DNA of 64,000 nt from Streptomyces filipinensis (GCF_014649495.1 NZ_BMTD01000007.1:124001-188000); one strand, 5' to 3'; positions 24,567 to 33,643 are shown, numbered from the stretch's first letter. Numbers and translations are program-made. Notes: a model not told the origin generated them from the sequence alone.

Positions 24567-25814
24567 TCAGGTGAACAGGGCGCGCCCGTACCAGTCGGAG
24601 GCGTCCCGCACCCCGGGCAGCGCGAAGAAGTAGCCGCCGCCGAACGGGCTGATGTAGTCCGTCAGCGGCTCGCCCGCCAGCCGGTGCTGCACGGTCTCGA
24701 ACTGCCGCTTCAGGTCCTGCTGGTAGCAGCAGAACAGCAGGCCCATGTCGAGGTTGCCGTTGGTGTCCATGCCCCGGTCGTAGTTGTAGGCGCGGCGCAG
24801 CAGACGCTGGCCGGCGGTGGCCGGCGTGCGCGGGTTGGCGAGGCGGATGTGCGCGTCCAGCGGGATGACGTCACCCTTGGGGTCGTCGGCGTACTTCGGC
24901 GTGTCGTGCTCGTGGTCGCCGTCCAGCGGCGCGCCGGAGACACGGGCGCGGCCGAACATCCGCTCCTGCTCGCTGAGCGAGACCCGGTCCCAGAACTCCA
25001 CCAGCATCCGGATCAGCCGCACGACCTGGTAACTGCCGCCGACCGCCCAGTCCGGCTCGTCCATGCCCTTGCCCACCCACACCAGACGGTCCATCTCGTG
25101 GGCGTTCGAGGCGTCCGGGTTGGCGGTGCCGTCCTTGAAGCCCATCAGGTTCCGCGGGGTGCCGGAGGGGCGGGGCGGGCTGGAGAAGCCGTCCAGCCGC
25201 CAGCGGACCTGCAGGGCGCCCCGGGTGTGCCGGGCGATGTCGCGCAGCGCGTGCAGGACGGTGTCCGGCTCGTCGGCGTGCAGTTGGAGGCTGAGGTCGC
25301 CGTGGCACCAGTCGGCGCGGAGGTCGTCGTCGGGGAAGGCGGGCATGGCGGTCAGCCGCCGGGGTCTCAGCGCGGCCAGCCCGAACCGGTCGTCGAAGAG
25401 CGAGGCGCCGACGCCGACGGTGACGGCCAGTTGACCCGAGGGCAGCCGGTCGCCGAGCACGCCGGAGTCGGCGGGCGGACCGGTGATGCCGGCCGGGGAG
25501 GGCGCTCCGCCCGAGGTGAGGAAGCGGGCCCGGTCGGTCAGCGTGCGCAGCACGTCGGTGAGTTCGGCGCGGCTCGCGGCGGTCACGTCGAGGGAGGCGA
25601 ACACACAGGTCCGTCGCGGGGCCGCGATGGCCGAGGCCTGGTGGACGCCGTGGAAGGCGGCGAGGGCGGGGCCGGCGCCGGGCGTGCCGTCCGGGGCGGC
25701 CGCGCCCGTGGCCAGGCCGGCGCCGGCGAGGGCCGCGCCGCGCAGGAAACGGCGCCGGCCCAGGCCGTCGGGCCGTCCGGCGCTGCTGTCACGGTCGCTG
25801 GGACGGGCGTTCAC
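24567..25814 (-). CDS. efeB: EfeB-type Dyp peroxidase (deferrochelatase), Tat-exported
   Basis: 415 aa. Tat signal GRRRFLRGAALAGAGLATG. The Dyp-type haem peroxidase domain has GFKDGTANP with its catalytic Asp, the proximal-His region, and the ending LFCCYQQDLKRQFETVQHRL ... DYISPFGGGYFFALPG. EfeB oxidises iron or haem for uptake with EfeO and the EfeU permease. The GTG at 25814 overlaps the efeO stop (GTGA). EfeU is missing here. Confidence 0.93.
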   Translation of the reverse strand: MNARPSDRDSSAGRPDGLGRRRFLRGAALAGAGLATGAAAPDGTPGAGPALAAFHGVHQASAIAAPRRTCVFASLDVTAASRAELTDVLRTLTDRARFLTSGGAPSPAGITGPPADSGVLGDRLPSGQLAVTVGVGASLFDDRFGLAALRPRRLTAMPAFPDDDLRADWCHGDLSLQLHADEPDTVLHALRDIARHTRGALQVRWRLDGFSSPPRPSGTPRNLMGFKDGTANPDASNAHEMDRLVWVGKGMDEPDWAVGGSYQVVRLIRMLVEFWDRVSLSEQERMFGRARVSGAPLDGDHEHDTPKYADDPKGDVIPLDAHIRLANPRTPATAGQRLLRRAYNYDRGMDTNGNLDMGLLFCCYQQDLKRQFETVQHRLAGEPLTDYISPFGGGYFFALPGVRDASDWYGRALFT

Positions 25815-27019
25815 ACGGTCCTCCGCGGGTCGCACAGGGTGGCCACCGACGCCAGCCGCTCCACCAGGTCGCCGAGGTCCGCGTCGACCTGTTCCCGCCG
25901 GGCGCGGCCCAGGCCGCCGAGCGGGGTCCAGCGGTCGCCGTGCCGGAAGCCGTCGAGGGTGTGCCGGGCGCGGTCCAGTTCCCTCTCCAGCTCCGGCAGA
26001 CCGGCGTACCGGGTGGCGAGCAGCGGGCGCAGCCGGGACAGCACCGCGCGGGTGCCGTCGAGATTGGCGCGGGCGGTGGCGAGGTTGCTGCCGCTGCCGT
26101 AGTCGGTGCGGCCGGTCAGCTCGAACTGCACGGTGTTCTCCAGGATCTCGTGCGCGCGCAGACCCAGCTGGGCGGGGTCCATCCGGGTCTGCGACCAGCC
26201 GTCCCGCAGCCCGGTCAACGCCTTCACCAGCGCCGCCGCCGGTGTGCGCAGCCCGTCCGCCGACTCACCGTGCCACAGGCCGTACTCGACGCGGTGGAAC
26301 CCGGCGAAGTGTGCGTCGTGCACCCCGCCGGGCAGGCCGGCGTCGGTGCCGTTGATCTCCGAGTCCGCGTCCCCGAAGGCGTCGTACGCCGCCCCCAGCC
26401 GCTCGTACCGCAGATGCGCCGGCAGCCACGCCGAGCGGGCACCGGCGAGGTCGCCCCGGTCGATCGCGTCCCGGAGCCTCGTGGTCAGCCGGACGACGTC
26501 GGCGAGGCCGCCGCCGACCCACTTCTGGTAGGCGAGGGCGGGCGGGATCAGGTCGTGCTGCGTCACCGGCGCGGCGCCCGGGCCGCGCCGCCCGCCGGTG
26601 ATGCGCACGGTGGGCCCGGTGACGGCGTCGGCGTCGTCCGGCACGCACTTGAAGGCGTACGTCCCCTTGCCCAGCCGGACGGTCAACTCACGTGTGGTAC
26701 CGGGCCCGACGCCCTCCACCTCGCCGTACACCGCCTGGCTGCCCGGGTCCTCCAGGTAGACCTCGGCGGCGCCGTCGGAGGAGTTGTGCAGGTCGAAGGT
26801 CCGCAGACCGGGCTCGGGGCGGGTCCAGCCGCGGCCGCAGCGGCTCTGCGACACGTCGATGGCGATGTGCCCCGACGGGGCGGCGCCGGACGGTTCGTGC
26901 CGTGGCCCACCCAGTGAGAACGTGAGCAGCGTGGCCGCGAGCGCCGCGGCGAGGACCACGAACACGGCGGGGGCCGTCCGGAGCCGGACGGACCGCGTGC
27001 CGAGGCGGGGCAACGGCAT
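25811..27019 (-). CDS. efeO: EfeO-type iron-binding protein (cupredoxin + M75 domain)
   Basis: 402 aa. One N-terminal transmembrane/signal segment (VFVVLAAALAATLLTFSLGG) has no lipobox. Residues about 45-140 form a small cupredoxin-like domain with a Cys (SQSRCGRGW, YAFKCVPDD). Residues about 150-400 form the M75 imelysin-like domain with the metal motif HRVEYGLWH. It should bind iron at the outer face and pass it to a permease. Stop and efeB start overlap. No efeU gene is present in the window, so uptake may need a permease encoded elsewhere. Confidence 0.9.
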   Translation of the reverse strand: MPLPRLGTRSVRLRTAPAVFVVLAAALAATLLTFSLGGPRHEPSGAAPSGHIAIDVSQSRCGRGWTRPEPGLRTFDLHNSSDGAAEVYLEDPGSQAVYGEVEGVGPGTTRELTVRLGKGTYAFKCVPDDADAVTGPTVRITGGRRGPGAAPVTQHDLIPPALAYQKWVGGGLADVVRLTTRLRDAIDRGDLAGARSAWLPAHLRYERLGAAYDAFGDADSEINGTDAGLPGGVHDAHFAGFHRVEYGLWHGESADGLRTPAAALVKALTGLRDGWSQTRMDPAQLGLRAHEILENTVQFELTGRTDYGSGSNLATARANLDGTRAVLSRLRPLLATRYAGLPELERELDRARHTLDGFRHGDRWTPLGGLGRARREQVDADLGDLVERLASVATLCDPRRTV

Positions 27020-27046
27020 GGCGAGCCTTTCCGGACGTCGTACGCA

Positions 27047-27070
27047 GAGGGATCATCGTAGACATCCCTC
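27047..27070. promoter_or_regulatory. Inverted repeat upstream of efeO
   Basis: GAGGGAT (27047-27053) and ATCCCTC (27064-27070) are perfect inverses around 10 bases, 28 bp before the efeO ATG. It is well placed for an operator, though it does not resemble the DmdR iron box, so the regulator is unknown. Confidence 0.4.
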
Positions 27071-27176
27071 CGGATCCGAACACCCGTCCCAGCCCTTCGA
27101 TGACCAAGATTTCTCCCGGGGTTCACCGGCGCGTGGCCCTGCGCGGCCGTGGACCCGTGCCTCGCGGCAGGCCGGT

Positions 27177-27950
27177 TCAGCGCACCGGGAAGCCGAAGGA
27201 GTAGCCCTGCTGCTTCAGCCACGGCAGCAGGACGCGCAGCGCGGCCACGGTCTGGGAGCGGTCGCCGCCCGCGTCGTGGAAGAGGATCGTCGGCCCGTTC
27301 GGCAGCTCACGCTTGACCGTGGCGACGATGGCGTCGGTACCCGGCCGCTCGAAGTCCTTGGAGTCGACGTTCCAGCCCAGCGGCCGCATGCCGTGCGAGG
27401 CCGCCAGATGCCGGCTGTACGGGGTGAAGGCGCCGCCCGGAGCCCGGTAGTACATCGGCCGTACACCACCGGACGCCTGGGTGATCTGCCGCTCGGCACC
27501 CAGGATCTGCTGCGACTGGTAGGCCTCGGACTTCTTGTCCATCGTCGTGTCGTGCGACACCGTGTGGTCGCACAGCCGGTGCCCGGCCGCCACCACCTGC
27601 CGCACCAGCTCCGGATGCGCCTGGGCCTGCGGGCCGACCATGCAGAACGTGGCCTTCACGCCGTTGGCGCGCAGCAGTTGCAGCACCTGCGGGGTCCAGG
27701 CCGGGTCCGGGCCGTCGTCGATGGTGATGTTGACCGCGTGCGCGCCCCCGTCCGAGGCATGGGCGATGCCGGCGGACACGGTCGCCGCCTTGGGTGCGGT
27801 GTGCCCGGACGAGACGCCCGCCCGCGGCGCACCGCCGGCCGGCTGTCCGGCCTGCGCGGTCCACACCGATGTGACGGCCGCGACCGCCGTGACCCCGATC
27901 GCCGCCGCGATCATCCGGCCGTGCCATCCCCGCCCGCCATGCCGCGCCAT
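27177..27950 (-). CDS. Secreted polysaccharide deacetylase (NodB domain)
   Basis: 257 aa from the ATG at 27950. A basic N-terminus and hydrophobic segment (MIAAAIGVTAVAAVTSVW) give a signal or anchor. The NodB domain has ITIDDGPDPAW (catalytic and metal Asp pair), HTVSHDTTM (metal His pair), YYRAPGGAF and a C-terminal LFHDAGGDRSQT. These enzymes remove N-acetyl groups from peptidoglycan, chitin or related glycans with a metal ion. Upstream in-frame codons look non-coding. The neighbour on the other strand is divergent. Confidence 0.93.
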   Translation of the reverse strand: MARHGGRGWHGRMIAAAIGVTAVAAVTSVWTAQAGQPAGGAPRAGVSSGHTAPKAATVSAGIAHASDGGAHAVNITIDDGPDPAWTPQVLQLLRANGVKATFCMVGPQAQAHPELVRQVVAAGHRLCDHTVSHDTTMDKKSEAYQSQQILGAERQITQASGGVRPMYYRAPGGAFTPYSRHLAASHGMRPLGWNVDSKDFERPGTDAIVATVKRELPNGPTILFHDAGGDRSQTVAALRVLLPWLKQQGYSFGFPVR

Positions 27951-28200
27951 GCCCCGCCCCGTTCCTGCCGTGTCCCTGTGTTGTTGTGCACCTGGTCCCT
28001 GTGCACCTGTCAGGACGGGCGGGGTTGAGCACGGGATCCGGCTGTTACAAATCACGGACAATTCCGGGGCGCTTCCGCGACAGAACGCTCCGTTCCGTGG
28101 CCGGGGGCGCTGGGACGGGGGACAGCGCGCACATCGGGGTCCCCCGTGTCATACGACCGACGCAGTACCGCAGGAGTACGGCTCAGGCCCGAGGGACGGG

Positions 28201-28920
28201 GTGATCCGGATGCCGCCACCAGCAGCGCGGACGAACGACACGGCCACCGGGCCACCGCGGCCCGAGGCCCTGACGAGGATCGTGCTCAGGCCGCTGGCCA
28301 GCAGCCTGCCCCTGGGCTTCTTCGCCTTCGGCACCGGAAGCATCCTGCTCACCGCCGCGCAGTTGCAGTGGGTGCCCCTGGCGCAGAGCCGGCCGCTGAT
28401 GCTGCTGGTCCTGGTGTTCGTCGTGCCCCTGCAACTGCTCTCCGGAGTGTTCGCCTTCCTCGCCCGTGACAGCGGCGCGGCCTGCGGTCTGTCCGTGCTC
28501 GGCTGCGCCTGGGCGGGCACCGCACTGGTCACCCTGTCCGGTCCGACGGGACGGCCCAGCCCCGCGCTGGCGGTGTTCCTGCTGAGCCTCGCCCCGCTGA
28601 TGCTCGTCCTCGGCGCCGCCGCGGTCCTCGGCAAGCCCCTGTTCTCCGTGCTGCTCCTGATCGGAGCGTGCCGTTTCGCACTGACCGGCGTGTACGAGGC
28701 GGGCGGCGCCGCCGTCCTGCGCACCGCGGCCGGCTGGACCGGCGTGGCCCTGGCGGTCTTCGCCCTCTACGCCGGCTTCGCCCTGCTGCTGGAGGACTCC
28801 GCCCAGCGCACCGTCCTCCCGCTGGGCCGCCGGGGCCGCGCCCGCACGTCCCTGCAGGGCGACCTCGGCCACCAGCTGGAGCGGGCAGAACGGGAGGCCG
28901 GCGTACGACGGCAACTGTGA
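28201..28920 (+). CDS. GPR1/FUN34/YaaH-like six-helix membrane protein
   Basis: 239 aa from GTG 28201 (ATG 28210 is an alternative). The core begins PLASSLPLGFFAFGTGSILLTAAQLQWV and continues with six hydrophobic helices, close to the acetate/succinate transporter (SatP) layout although the diagnostic NPAPLGL motif is not intact. The C-terminal ~35 residues are cytoplasmic and charged. It may carry small carboxylates or act as a channel; no operon partner. Confidence 0.65.
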   Translation: MIRMPPPAARTNDTATGPPRPEALTRIVLRPLASSLPLGFFAFGTGSILLTAAQLQWVPLAQSRPLMLLVLVFVVPLQLLSGVFAFLARDSGAACGLSVLGCAWAGTALVTLSGPTGRPSPALAVFLLSLAPLMLVLGAAAVLGKPLFSVLLLIGACRFALTGVYEAGGAAVLRTAAGWTGVALAVFALYAGFALLLEDSAQRTVLPLGRRGRARTSLQGDLGHQLERAEREAGVRRQL

Positions 28921-29265
28921 CCTGCGGCAACCCCCGGCGAGGCGGCCGTGCTCCCGCGGCGCGGACCGGGACCGACTGATCGGACACGGCTTTCCGACCG
29001 CGAGCCCGGCAGTCCCGGAAGCGGCGGGCGGGATCTGCGGGAGACAGGTACCGGCTCCCTCATGCGGAGTTCAGGCGGCGCTGCGCGGCGAACCGAGCGC
29101 GCCCCGTCGCCGCCGCTCACCGCGGCCGGTACGCCCACCAGGTGTTCCACGGCGAGCTCTGCCCCGGCTGCCCGACCCACCCCACGCGCGTATGGCGGTG
29201 CGTACCACGGCCCGCGTATCGTGCTGATCACGCGACAGTCCGAAGGGGCTCCGCAGGAGCGTTCG
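28921..29265. other. Gene-free stretch with possible coding relic
   Basis: About 345 bp before the DinB gene. Around 29130-29210 one plus-strand frame reads YAHQVFHGELCPGCPTHPTRVW, which looks coding but has no start or continuation. It may be a relic. No hairpin or repeat stands out. Confidence 0.35.
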
Positions 29266-29892
29266 ATGACTGCAGCACCGCCCCGACTCGTGCCGCTGCC
29301 GGCCCAGTTCGACTTCGCCGGTGAACGCCTGGTGCGCCGTCTGGCCGGGCCCGTCATGGACAGCGGTGACGGCGCGGACGCCAGGGTCGAGCCCTTGACC
29401 GACGACGAGTACTTCTGGGAACCGGTCCCCGGCCGCTGGACGGTCGGACGACGCGCGGACGGGCCGGGACCGCGGGCGGCCTTCCTGGCCGGAGCCGGCC
29501 CCTGGGGACGGGACGCCGCGCCCTTCCCGCACCCCTGGCCACCGCCCGTCACGACCCTCGCATGGCGCCTGAGTCACCTCTCCCAGATGCTGGCGCTGCG
29601 TGCCGACCACACCGCCGGCAGCCGCTCGGCGACCAGGGAGGGCCATCCCGTCGACGGGGACGCCGCCGGCGCGATCGCGGCCTTCGAGACCGGCGCCGCC
29701 GCCTGGCGGCAGGCCCTGCTGGGCGCGGAGGAGGCGGCTCTGGACACGGTGGGGTACTGCGCCTACCCCTACGGCAGCGACGGTGAGGAACCCTTCCTCG
29801 ACATCGTGTGGTGGGTCAACCAGGAAGTGCTGCACCACGGAGCCGAGATCGCCCTGCTCCGCGACCTGTACCGGGCGGCCCGGCACCCCTGA
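29266..29892 (+). CDS. DinB-superfamily protein
   Basis: 208 aa. The features are PLPAQFDFAGERLVRRLAG at the start, a segment TDDEYFWEPVPGRWTVG typical of the family's second helix, THLS-like HLSQMLALRADH, and WWVNQEVLHHGAEIALLRDLY carrying the C-terminal metal His pair. This arrangement matches actinobacterial DinB proteins that bind a divalent metal; reaction and substrate are unknown. The ATG at 29266 follows GCAGGAGC. It is convergent with the TetR gene. Confidence 0.88.
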   Translation: MTAAPPRLVPLPAQFDFAGERLVRRLAGPVMDSGDGADARVEPLTDDEYFWEPVPGRWTVGRRADGPGPRAAFLAGAGPWGRDAAPFPHPWPPPVTTLAWRLSHLSQMLALRADHTAGSRSATREGHPVDGDAAGAIAAFETGAAAWRQALLGAEEAALDTVGYCAYPYGSDGEEPFLDIVWWVNQEVLHHGAEIALLRDLYRAARHP

Positions 29893-29940
29893 CGGCCGCG
29901 GCCGTACCGGCGGGCGGCCAGGCCCTGCGGCGGAGCCGGC

Positions 29941-30540
29941 TCACTGCCCGGCCAGCGCCGCTCGTACGATCGCCGCGGCCGCCGTGCCCGCGGCCCGCAC
30001 CGGTTCGGTGCTGCGCGCGGCCCGGCCCAGCATGAAGGCGCCCTCCAGCAGGGCGATGACCGAGCCGGCCGTCTCCCGCGCGGCGGACTCGGGAACGCCG
30101 CCCTGGGCGTAGTACGCGGCCAGGTACTCGATCCAGCTGTCGAACACCTCCGAAGTGGCCTGCCGCAGCGCCTCGTTGGTGCTCGCGACCTCCATCGCGA
30201 CCGTGGCGATGGGACACGGGTCGGCGAAGTCCAGCTCGGCGAGCGTGCCGGCCGCGGCGGCGAAGGCGTCGGCGGTGGCCGCGACCCGGTCCTCGTACGG
30301 CGCCGTCAGCGCGGTGACGAGCCCCAGGTAGACGGCGCCGGAGGTGCGGATCACCTCCTCGCCCAGCTGGGCCTTCCCACCGGGGAAGAAGTGGTAGATC
30401 GAGCCGAAGGGCGCACCGGCGGCCTCGGCGATCTGCTTCATCCCGGTACCGGTGTAGCCCGAGCGCCGGAACAGCTCCGTGCCGGCCTTCACGATCCGCT
30501 GCCGGGTCTCATGGGTGCTGATGGCCTTGCCGTCGCTCAT
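29941..30540 (-). CDS. TetR-family repressor
   Basis: 199 aa. The HTH lies at about residues 20-60 (FRRSGYTGTGMKQIAEAAGAPFGSIYHFFPGGKAQL). The C-terminal ligand domain resembles LmrA/YxaF-type TetR proteins (CPIATVAMEVAS). It is divergent from the alpha/beta hydrolase at 30675, with a TAGA-N4-TCTA palindrome between, so it probably represses that gene and itself. The ATG at 30540 is preferred over an in-frame upstream ATG because the latter would cover the operator. Confidence 0.9.
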   Translation of the reverse strand: MSDGKAISTHETRQRIVKAGTELFRRSGYTGTGMKQIAEAAGAPFGSIYHFFPGGKAQLGEEVIRTSGAVYLGLVTALTAPYEDRVAATADAFAAAAGTLAELDFADPCPIATVAMEVASTNEALRQATSEVFDSWIEYLAAYYAQGGVPESAARETAGSVIALLEGAFMLGRAARSTEPVRAAGTAAAAIVRAALAGQ

Positions 30541-30598
30541 GGGATGGCCCCTCCGGAATGCAGACGCTGTTGCCCTGGTGCGGCCGGTGCCTATTCTG

Positions 30599-30624
30599 TC
30601 ACTAGAACGATCTATCAAGAGTGA
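30599..30624. promoter_or_regulatory. TetR operator between divergent genes
   Basis: TAGA (30603-30606)-ACGA-TCTA (30611-30614) is a short palindrome of the TAGANNNNTCTA kind common for LmrA/YxaF-like TetR repressors. The outer arms TCACT (30599-30603) and AGTGA (30620-30624) are also inverted. Confidence 0.6.
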
Positions 30625-30674
30625 TGTCAAGTGGTGCCGACACATCAGCGGCCGAGCGGGGCGGAGGCGCGGGC

Positions 30675-31523
30675 ATGCCGGAGATCGAGCTGAGCGCGGG
30701 AACCATCGAGTACGAGGACACCGGGGGCGACGGTCCCGCCGTGCTCCTCGCCCACGGCCTCGGCTTCGACGAGTCGGTCTGGGCCGAGGTCGTGTCCGCC
30801 TTGCGCCCCGACTTCCGCGTCCTCGTGCCCGTCCTGCCGCTCGGCAGCCACCGGCGTCCGATGCGGCCGGACGCGGACCTGTCCGCGCACGGCGTCGCCC
30901 GTCTGCTGGCGGAGTTCATGGACCGCCTGGACCTGCGGGACGTCACCCTCGTCCAGAACGACACCGGCACGGCCCAGCTCCTCGTCGGCGTACGCGACGA
31001 GCGCATCGCCCGGCTCGTCCTGACCTCCTGCGAGGCACTGGACAACTACCCGCCCGGCATCCAGGGGCGGATCCTGTACGCGGCCAGCAGGTTCCCCGGC
31101 GGTCTCTTCCTCCTCCTGCAGTCCTTCCGCTTCCCGTTCCTGACCCGCATGCAGACCTCGCTCGGCGGAATGGCGAAGAAGCGGCTGCCGGACGAGCTCG
31201 TCGCACGCTGGTACCGACCCGTGCTGACGAACCGTCACATCCGCCGGGACCTGGCCAAGTTCTGCCGTGCGACCCGGAAGGACTGCTACCGGGAAGCGGC
31301 CCGGAACCTCCCGCGGTTCACCCGCCCGGCACTGGTCGCCTGGGGTGCCGAGGACCGCATGATGCCGCCCGAGACGGGCCGCCGCCTGGCCGGCCTGCTG
31401 CCGAACGCCCGCTATACGGAGATCCCCGACGCCCGCACCCTGGTCCAGCTGGACAACCCGGCCGCCCTCACGGAGGAGATCCGCCGTTTCGTCGAGGACC
31501 ACCCGCTGCCCGGAGAGGGATGA
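30675..31523 (+). CDS. Alpha/beta hydrolase with Asp at the nucleophile position
   Basis: 282 aa from ATG 30675 (GGAGG upstream); earlier GTG/ATG at 30621/30624 would overlap the operator. The oxyanion region is LAHGLGFDESVW. The nucleophile elbow is VQNDTGTA with Asp96, as in haloalkane/fluoroacetate dehalogenases and epoxide hydrolases rather than Ser esterases. An acidic residue is available in WGAEDRMMP. Where the catalytic His should stand the sequence is DARTLVQLDNP with no His, so the enzyme may be non-hydrolytic or use another base. It is probably repressed by the divergent TetR. Confidence 0.82.
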   Translation: MPEIELSAGTIEYEDTGGDGPAVLLAHGLGFDESVWAEVVSALRPDFRVLVPVLPLGSHRRPMRPDADLSAHGVARLLAEFMDRLDLRDVTLVQNDTGTAQLLVGVRDERIARLVLTSCEALDNYPPGIQGRILYAASRFPGGLFLLLQSFRFPFLTRMQTSLGGMAKKRLPDELVARWYRPVLTNRHIRRDLAKFCRATRKDCYREAARNLPRFTRPALVAWGAEDRMMPPETGRRLAGLLPNARYTEIPDARTLVQLDNPAALTEEIRRFVEDHPLPGEG

Positions 31524-31570
31524 CGCGGCGCGACGGCGGGGACGGGCCCCGTCCCCGCCGGCCCGGGATT

Positions 31571-32338
31571 TCACCCTTCGAGGGAGACGTACAGCCGTGT
31601 GCCGCCGGGCCGGAAGCCGACCCTCTCGTACACGCGGCGAGAGCCTTCGCCGGAGTACTCCAGCCACACCGACCGCGCTCCGCGGCCGAACAGGGTCCCG
31701 GCCAGGGCCGAGGTGACCGCGGCGGCGATGCCGCGGCCCCGGTACGCGGGAAGGGTGCCCACGCCCGCCAGTTCCGCGGTGTCCTCGGCGGGCGCCGAGC
31801 AGAGGGCACCGCCGGCGCAGCCGCCGTCGGGCGTGCGCACGAACCGGACGGCTCCGCCGCCCTCCTCGGTGCGCCGCAACCGGGCCGCGCCTTCCGGGGA
31901 GGGCTCCCACTCGCCGCCGAAGGCCTCGGACAGCGCGATGTCGAGCGCGGTGTAGTCGGCCTCCGTGGCCGGTGCCTCCACCTGGACCGGGCCCGCCGGG
32001 CCGGCTCCGGCGCGGGGCACGGCCAGCGTTTCCGGCGTGCAGACCAGGTACTCGTGCACCGCCTCCGTGGCGAAACCGGCCCGGCGCAGCGCGGGTTCGA
32101 CGGCGGGCGCGGCGTCCGGGGCGAACTCCAGGCGGGGCCGGAGCCCGCGCTCGCGGAACGCGCCGATCAGGTCGGCGACGTCCCGGCCGGTGGGCTCGGC
32201 GCCGGGAAGAGGTGTGGCGTAGTTGACGTACGGGCTGGTCGTCGAGGGATCGAATCCCACGACGAAACCGCCGACCGCACGCGCCGCCGGGCGGCGCAGC
32301 AGGTGGGCGACGGCAAAGCGCTGGACATCGGTGCGCAT
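31571..32338 (-). CDS. GNAT-family N-acetyltransferase
   Basis: 255 aa. The C-terminal half is a full GNAT domain: LAGVGTLPAYRGRGIAAAVTSAL is the acetyl-CoA loop (R-G-x-G-I/A), and YERVGFRPGG is the terminal strand. The N-terminal ~120 residues form a degenerate second GNAT-like half (GFVVGFDPSTTSPYVNYATP). The acceptor is unknown. The ATG at 32338 has GAGG upstream; in-frame codons further up are not credible. It is convergent with the hydrolase gene, about 45 bp apart. Confidence 0.87.
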   Translation of the reverse strand: MRTDVQRFAVAHLLRRPAARAVGGFVVGFDPSTTSPYVNYATPLPGAEPTGRDVADLIGAFRERGLRPRLEFAPDAAPAVEPALRRAGFATEAVHEYLVCTPETLAVPRAGAGPAGPVQVEAPATEADYTALDIALSEAFGGEWEPSPEGAARLRRTEEGGGAVRFVRTPDGGCAGGALCSAPAEDTAELAGVGTLPAYRGRGIAAAVTSALAGTLFGRGARSVWLEYSGEGSRRVYERVGFRPGGTRLYVSLEG

Positions 32339-32764
32339 GGTGAAGACCTCACGGTGAAGGTGGCCACGGACCGCTGAGGGCCGCGAGTGGCCGGGCATGG
32401 GGGACGACCTCTGCGAGGAGGTGGGCGGTGTGCTGGACACCGCGTCGTCGGGCCGCCGTGAGGGGAACGCGGGGATACCGGAGAACGCTGCCTCGGGGCA
32501 GACGGCTCAGTATCGACGGCGGCCGCTGCGGGACGCCGGAACCATGGACTTCAGTCCTTCATGACGTGTGGTCGGATGCGCTTTCGAACGAGATGGATCT
32601 TGCCACAGCCCGAGGGGGAAGAACAACGGGGAATATCAACGGGCAAGACGAAGTCCTCGGTGCTGTACCGCCTTCGAGCCCGCGCCGGCCGACAGCCGCC
32701 GGCCCCGGCCGGACCTCGAGGTGTTCGTGCTCGGCGCCCACCGCCCGGCGGGCACCGCTGACCG
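32339..32764. other. Gene-free stretch
   Basis: About 425 bp between the GNAT start and the SDR stop. It is somewhat less GC-rich around 32560-32660. Open frames on either strand lack ribosome sites and domain signatures. It probably holds the GNAT promoter; I see no hairpin or repeat. Confidence 0.4.
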
Positions 32765-33556
32765 TCAGCGGCTCGCTCGCTGCGCGGCCACGATCGCCTT
32801 GATGGTCGGCTCGGCCCCCGCCAGCCGCTGCACCCGCTCCGCGAACCCCGGGAACTGCGACGCGACCTTGGTGAGGAACCGCAGCTCGGGCGGCGCCACG
32901 TTGACCTCGGCGACATCGCGTTCGATCGCCCGCGTCACGCCCCTGCAGACCTGCTCCGGGGAGACGGTACGGACGCCGCCGGGCGTCGACGAGCCCGTCT
33001 TCGCGAACATGCCCAGCTCGCGGACGAAACCCGGCTGGACGATCGAGACGCCGACGCCCGTGCCGTGCAGATCCTGGCGGAAGGCCAGCGAGAAGCCGCG
33101 CAGCCCGAACTTCGTCGCGTTGTACAGGGACGAGGACCTGGTGGCCGCCATGCCGGACAGCGACCCGACGAAGCAGATGTGACCGCGTCCGGCGGCCACC
33201 ATCCCCGGGGCCAGCAACCGGGCGAGCACCGCGGGAGCGCGCAGGTTCACCGCGAGGGCGCGGTCGATCTGCTCCGGTGTGTAGTCGAGGACGTCGCCGC
33301 TGGAGGGCAGAGCCGCGTTGGCGATCAGGATGTCCGTGCCGGCGGCCTCCTCGGCCAGCCTCCGCACATCGTCGGGGTCGGCCAGATCGGCCGGGATCGT
33401 CCGGGCGCCGTAGCGCTGGGCGAGCGGCTCCAGTGCCTCGGGCCGTCGCCCGGTGAGCACGAGGCGGGCGCCGCGAGCGGACAACTCGGCGGCCAGCGCG
33501 CCCCCGATGCCGCCGGTGACGCCGGTGAGCAGAACGGTCGACCCGGCAATGCGCAC
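32765..33556 (-). CDS. Short-chain dehydrogenase/reductase
   Basis: 263 aa from the GTG at 33556, which follows GGAGGG. Classical SDR motifs are present: TGVTGGIGGALA (dinucleotide binding), TGRRP (suggesting NADP preference), NAALPS, and the catalytic Ser-Tyr-Lys as GSLSG ... SLYNATKFG. It oxidises or reduces an unknown alcohol/ketone. It is divergent from a TetR regulator with a perfect 18-bp palindrome in the gap, so it is probably under that repressor. Confidence 0.92.
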   Translation of the reverse strand: MRIAGSTVLLTGVTGGIGGALAAELSARGARLVLTGRRPEALEPLAQRYGARTIPADLADPDDVRRLAEEAAGTDILIANAALPSSGDVLDYTPEQIDRALAVNLRAPAVLARLLAPGMVAAGRGHICFVGSLSGMAATRSSSLYNATKFGLRGFSLAFRQDLHGTGVGVSIVQPGFVRELGMFAKTGSSTPGGVRTVSPEQVCRGVTRAIERDVAEVNVAPPELRFLTKVASQFPGFAERVQRLAGAEPTIKAIVAAQRASR

Positions 33557-33572
33557 GACTACCCTCCAGTCC

Positions 33573-33590
33573 TGTTCGTTCGAACGAACA
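33573..33590. promoter_or_regulatory. Perfect 18-bp TetR operator
   Basis: TGTTCGTTCGAACGAACA is fully palindromic and lies between the SDR GTG (33556, minus) and the TetR ATG (33644, plus), 16 bp from the SDR start. It is the clear candidate operator for the adjacent TetR. Confidence 0.8.
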
Positions 33591-33643
33591 ATAGGGAGTC
33601 CAGGCGGCCCTGTCCAGCAGGGCGGGGGACCGGGGGTGGAAGA

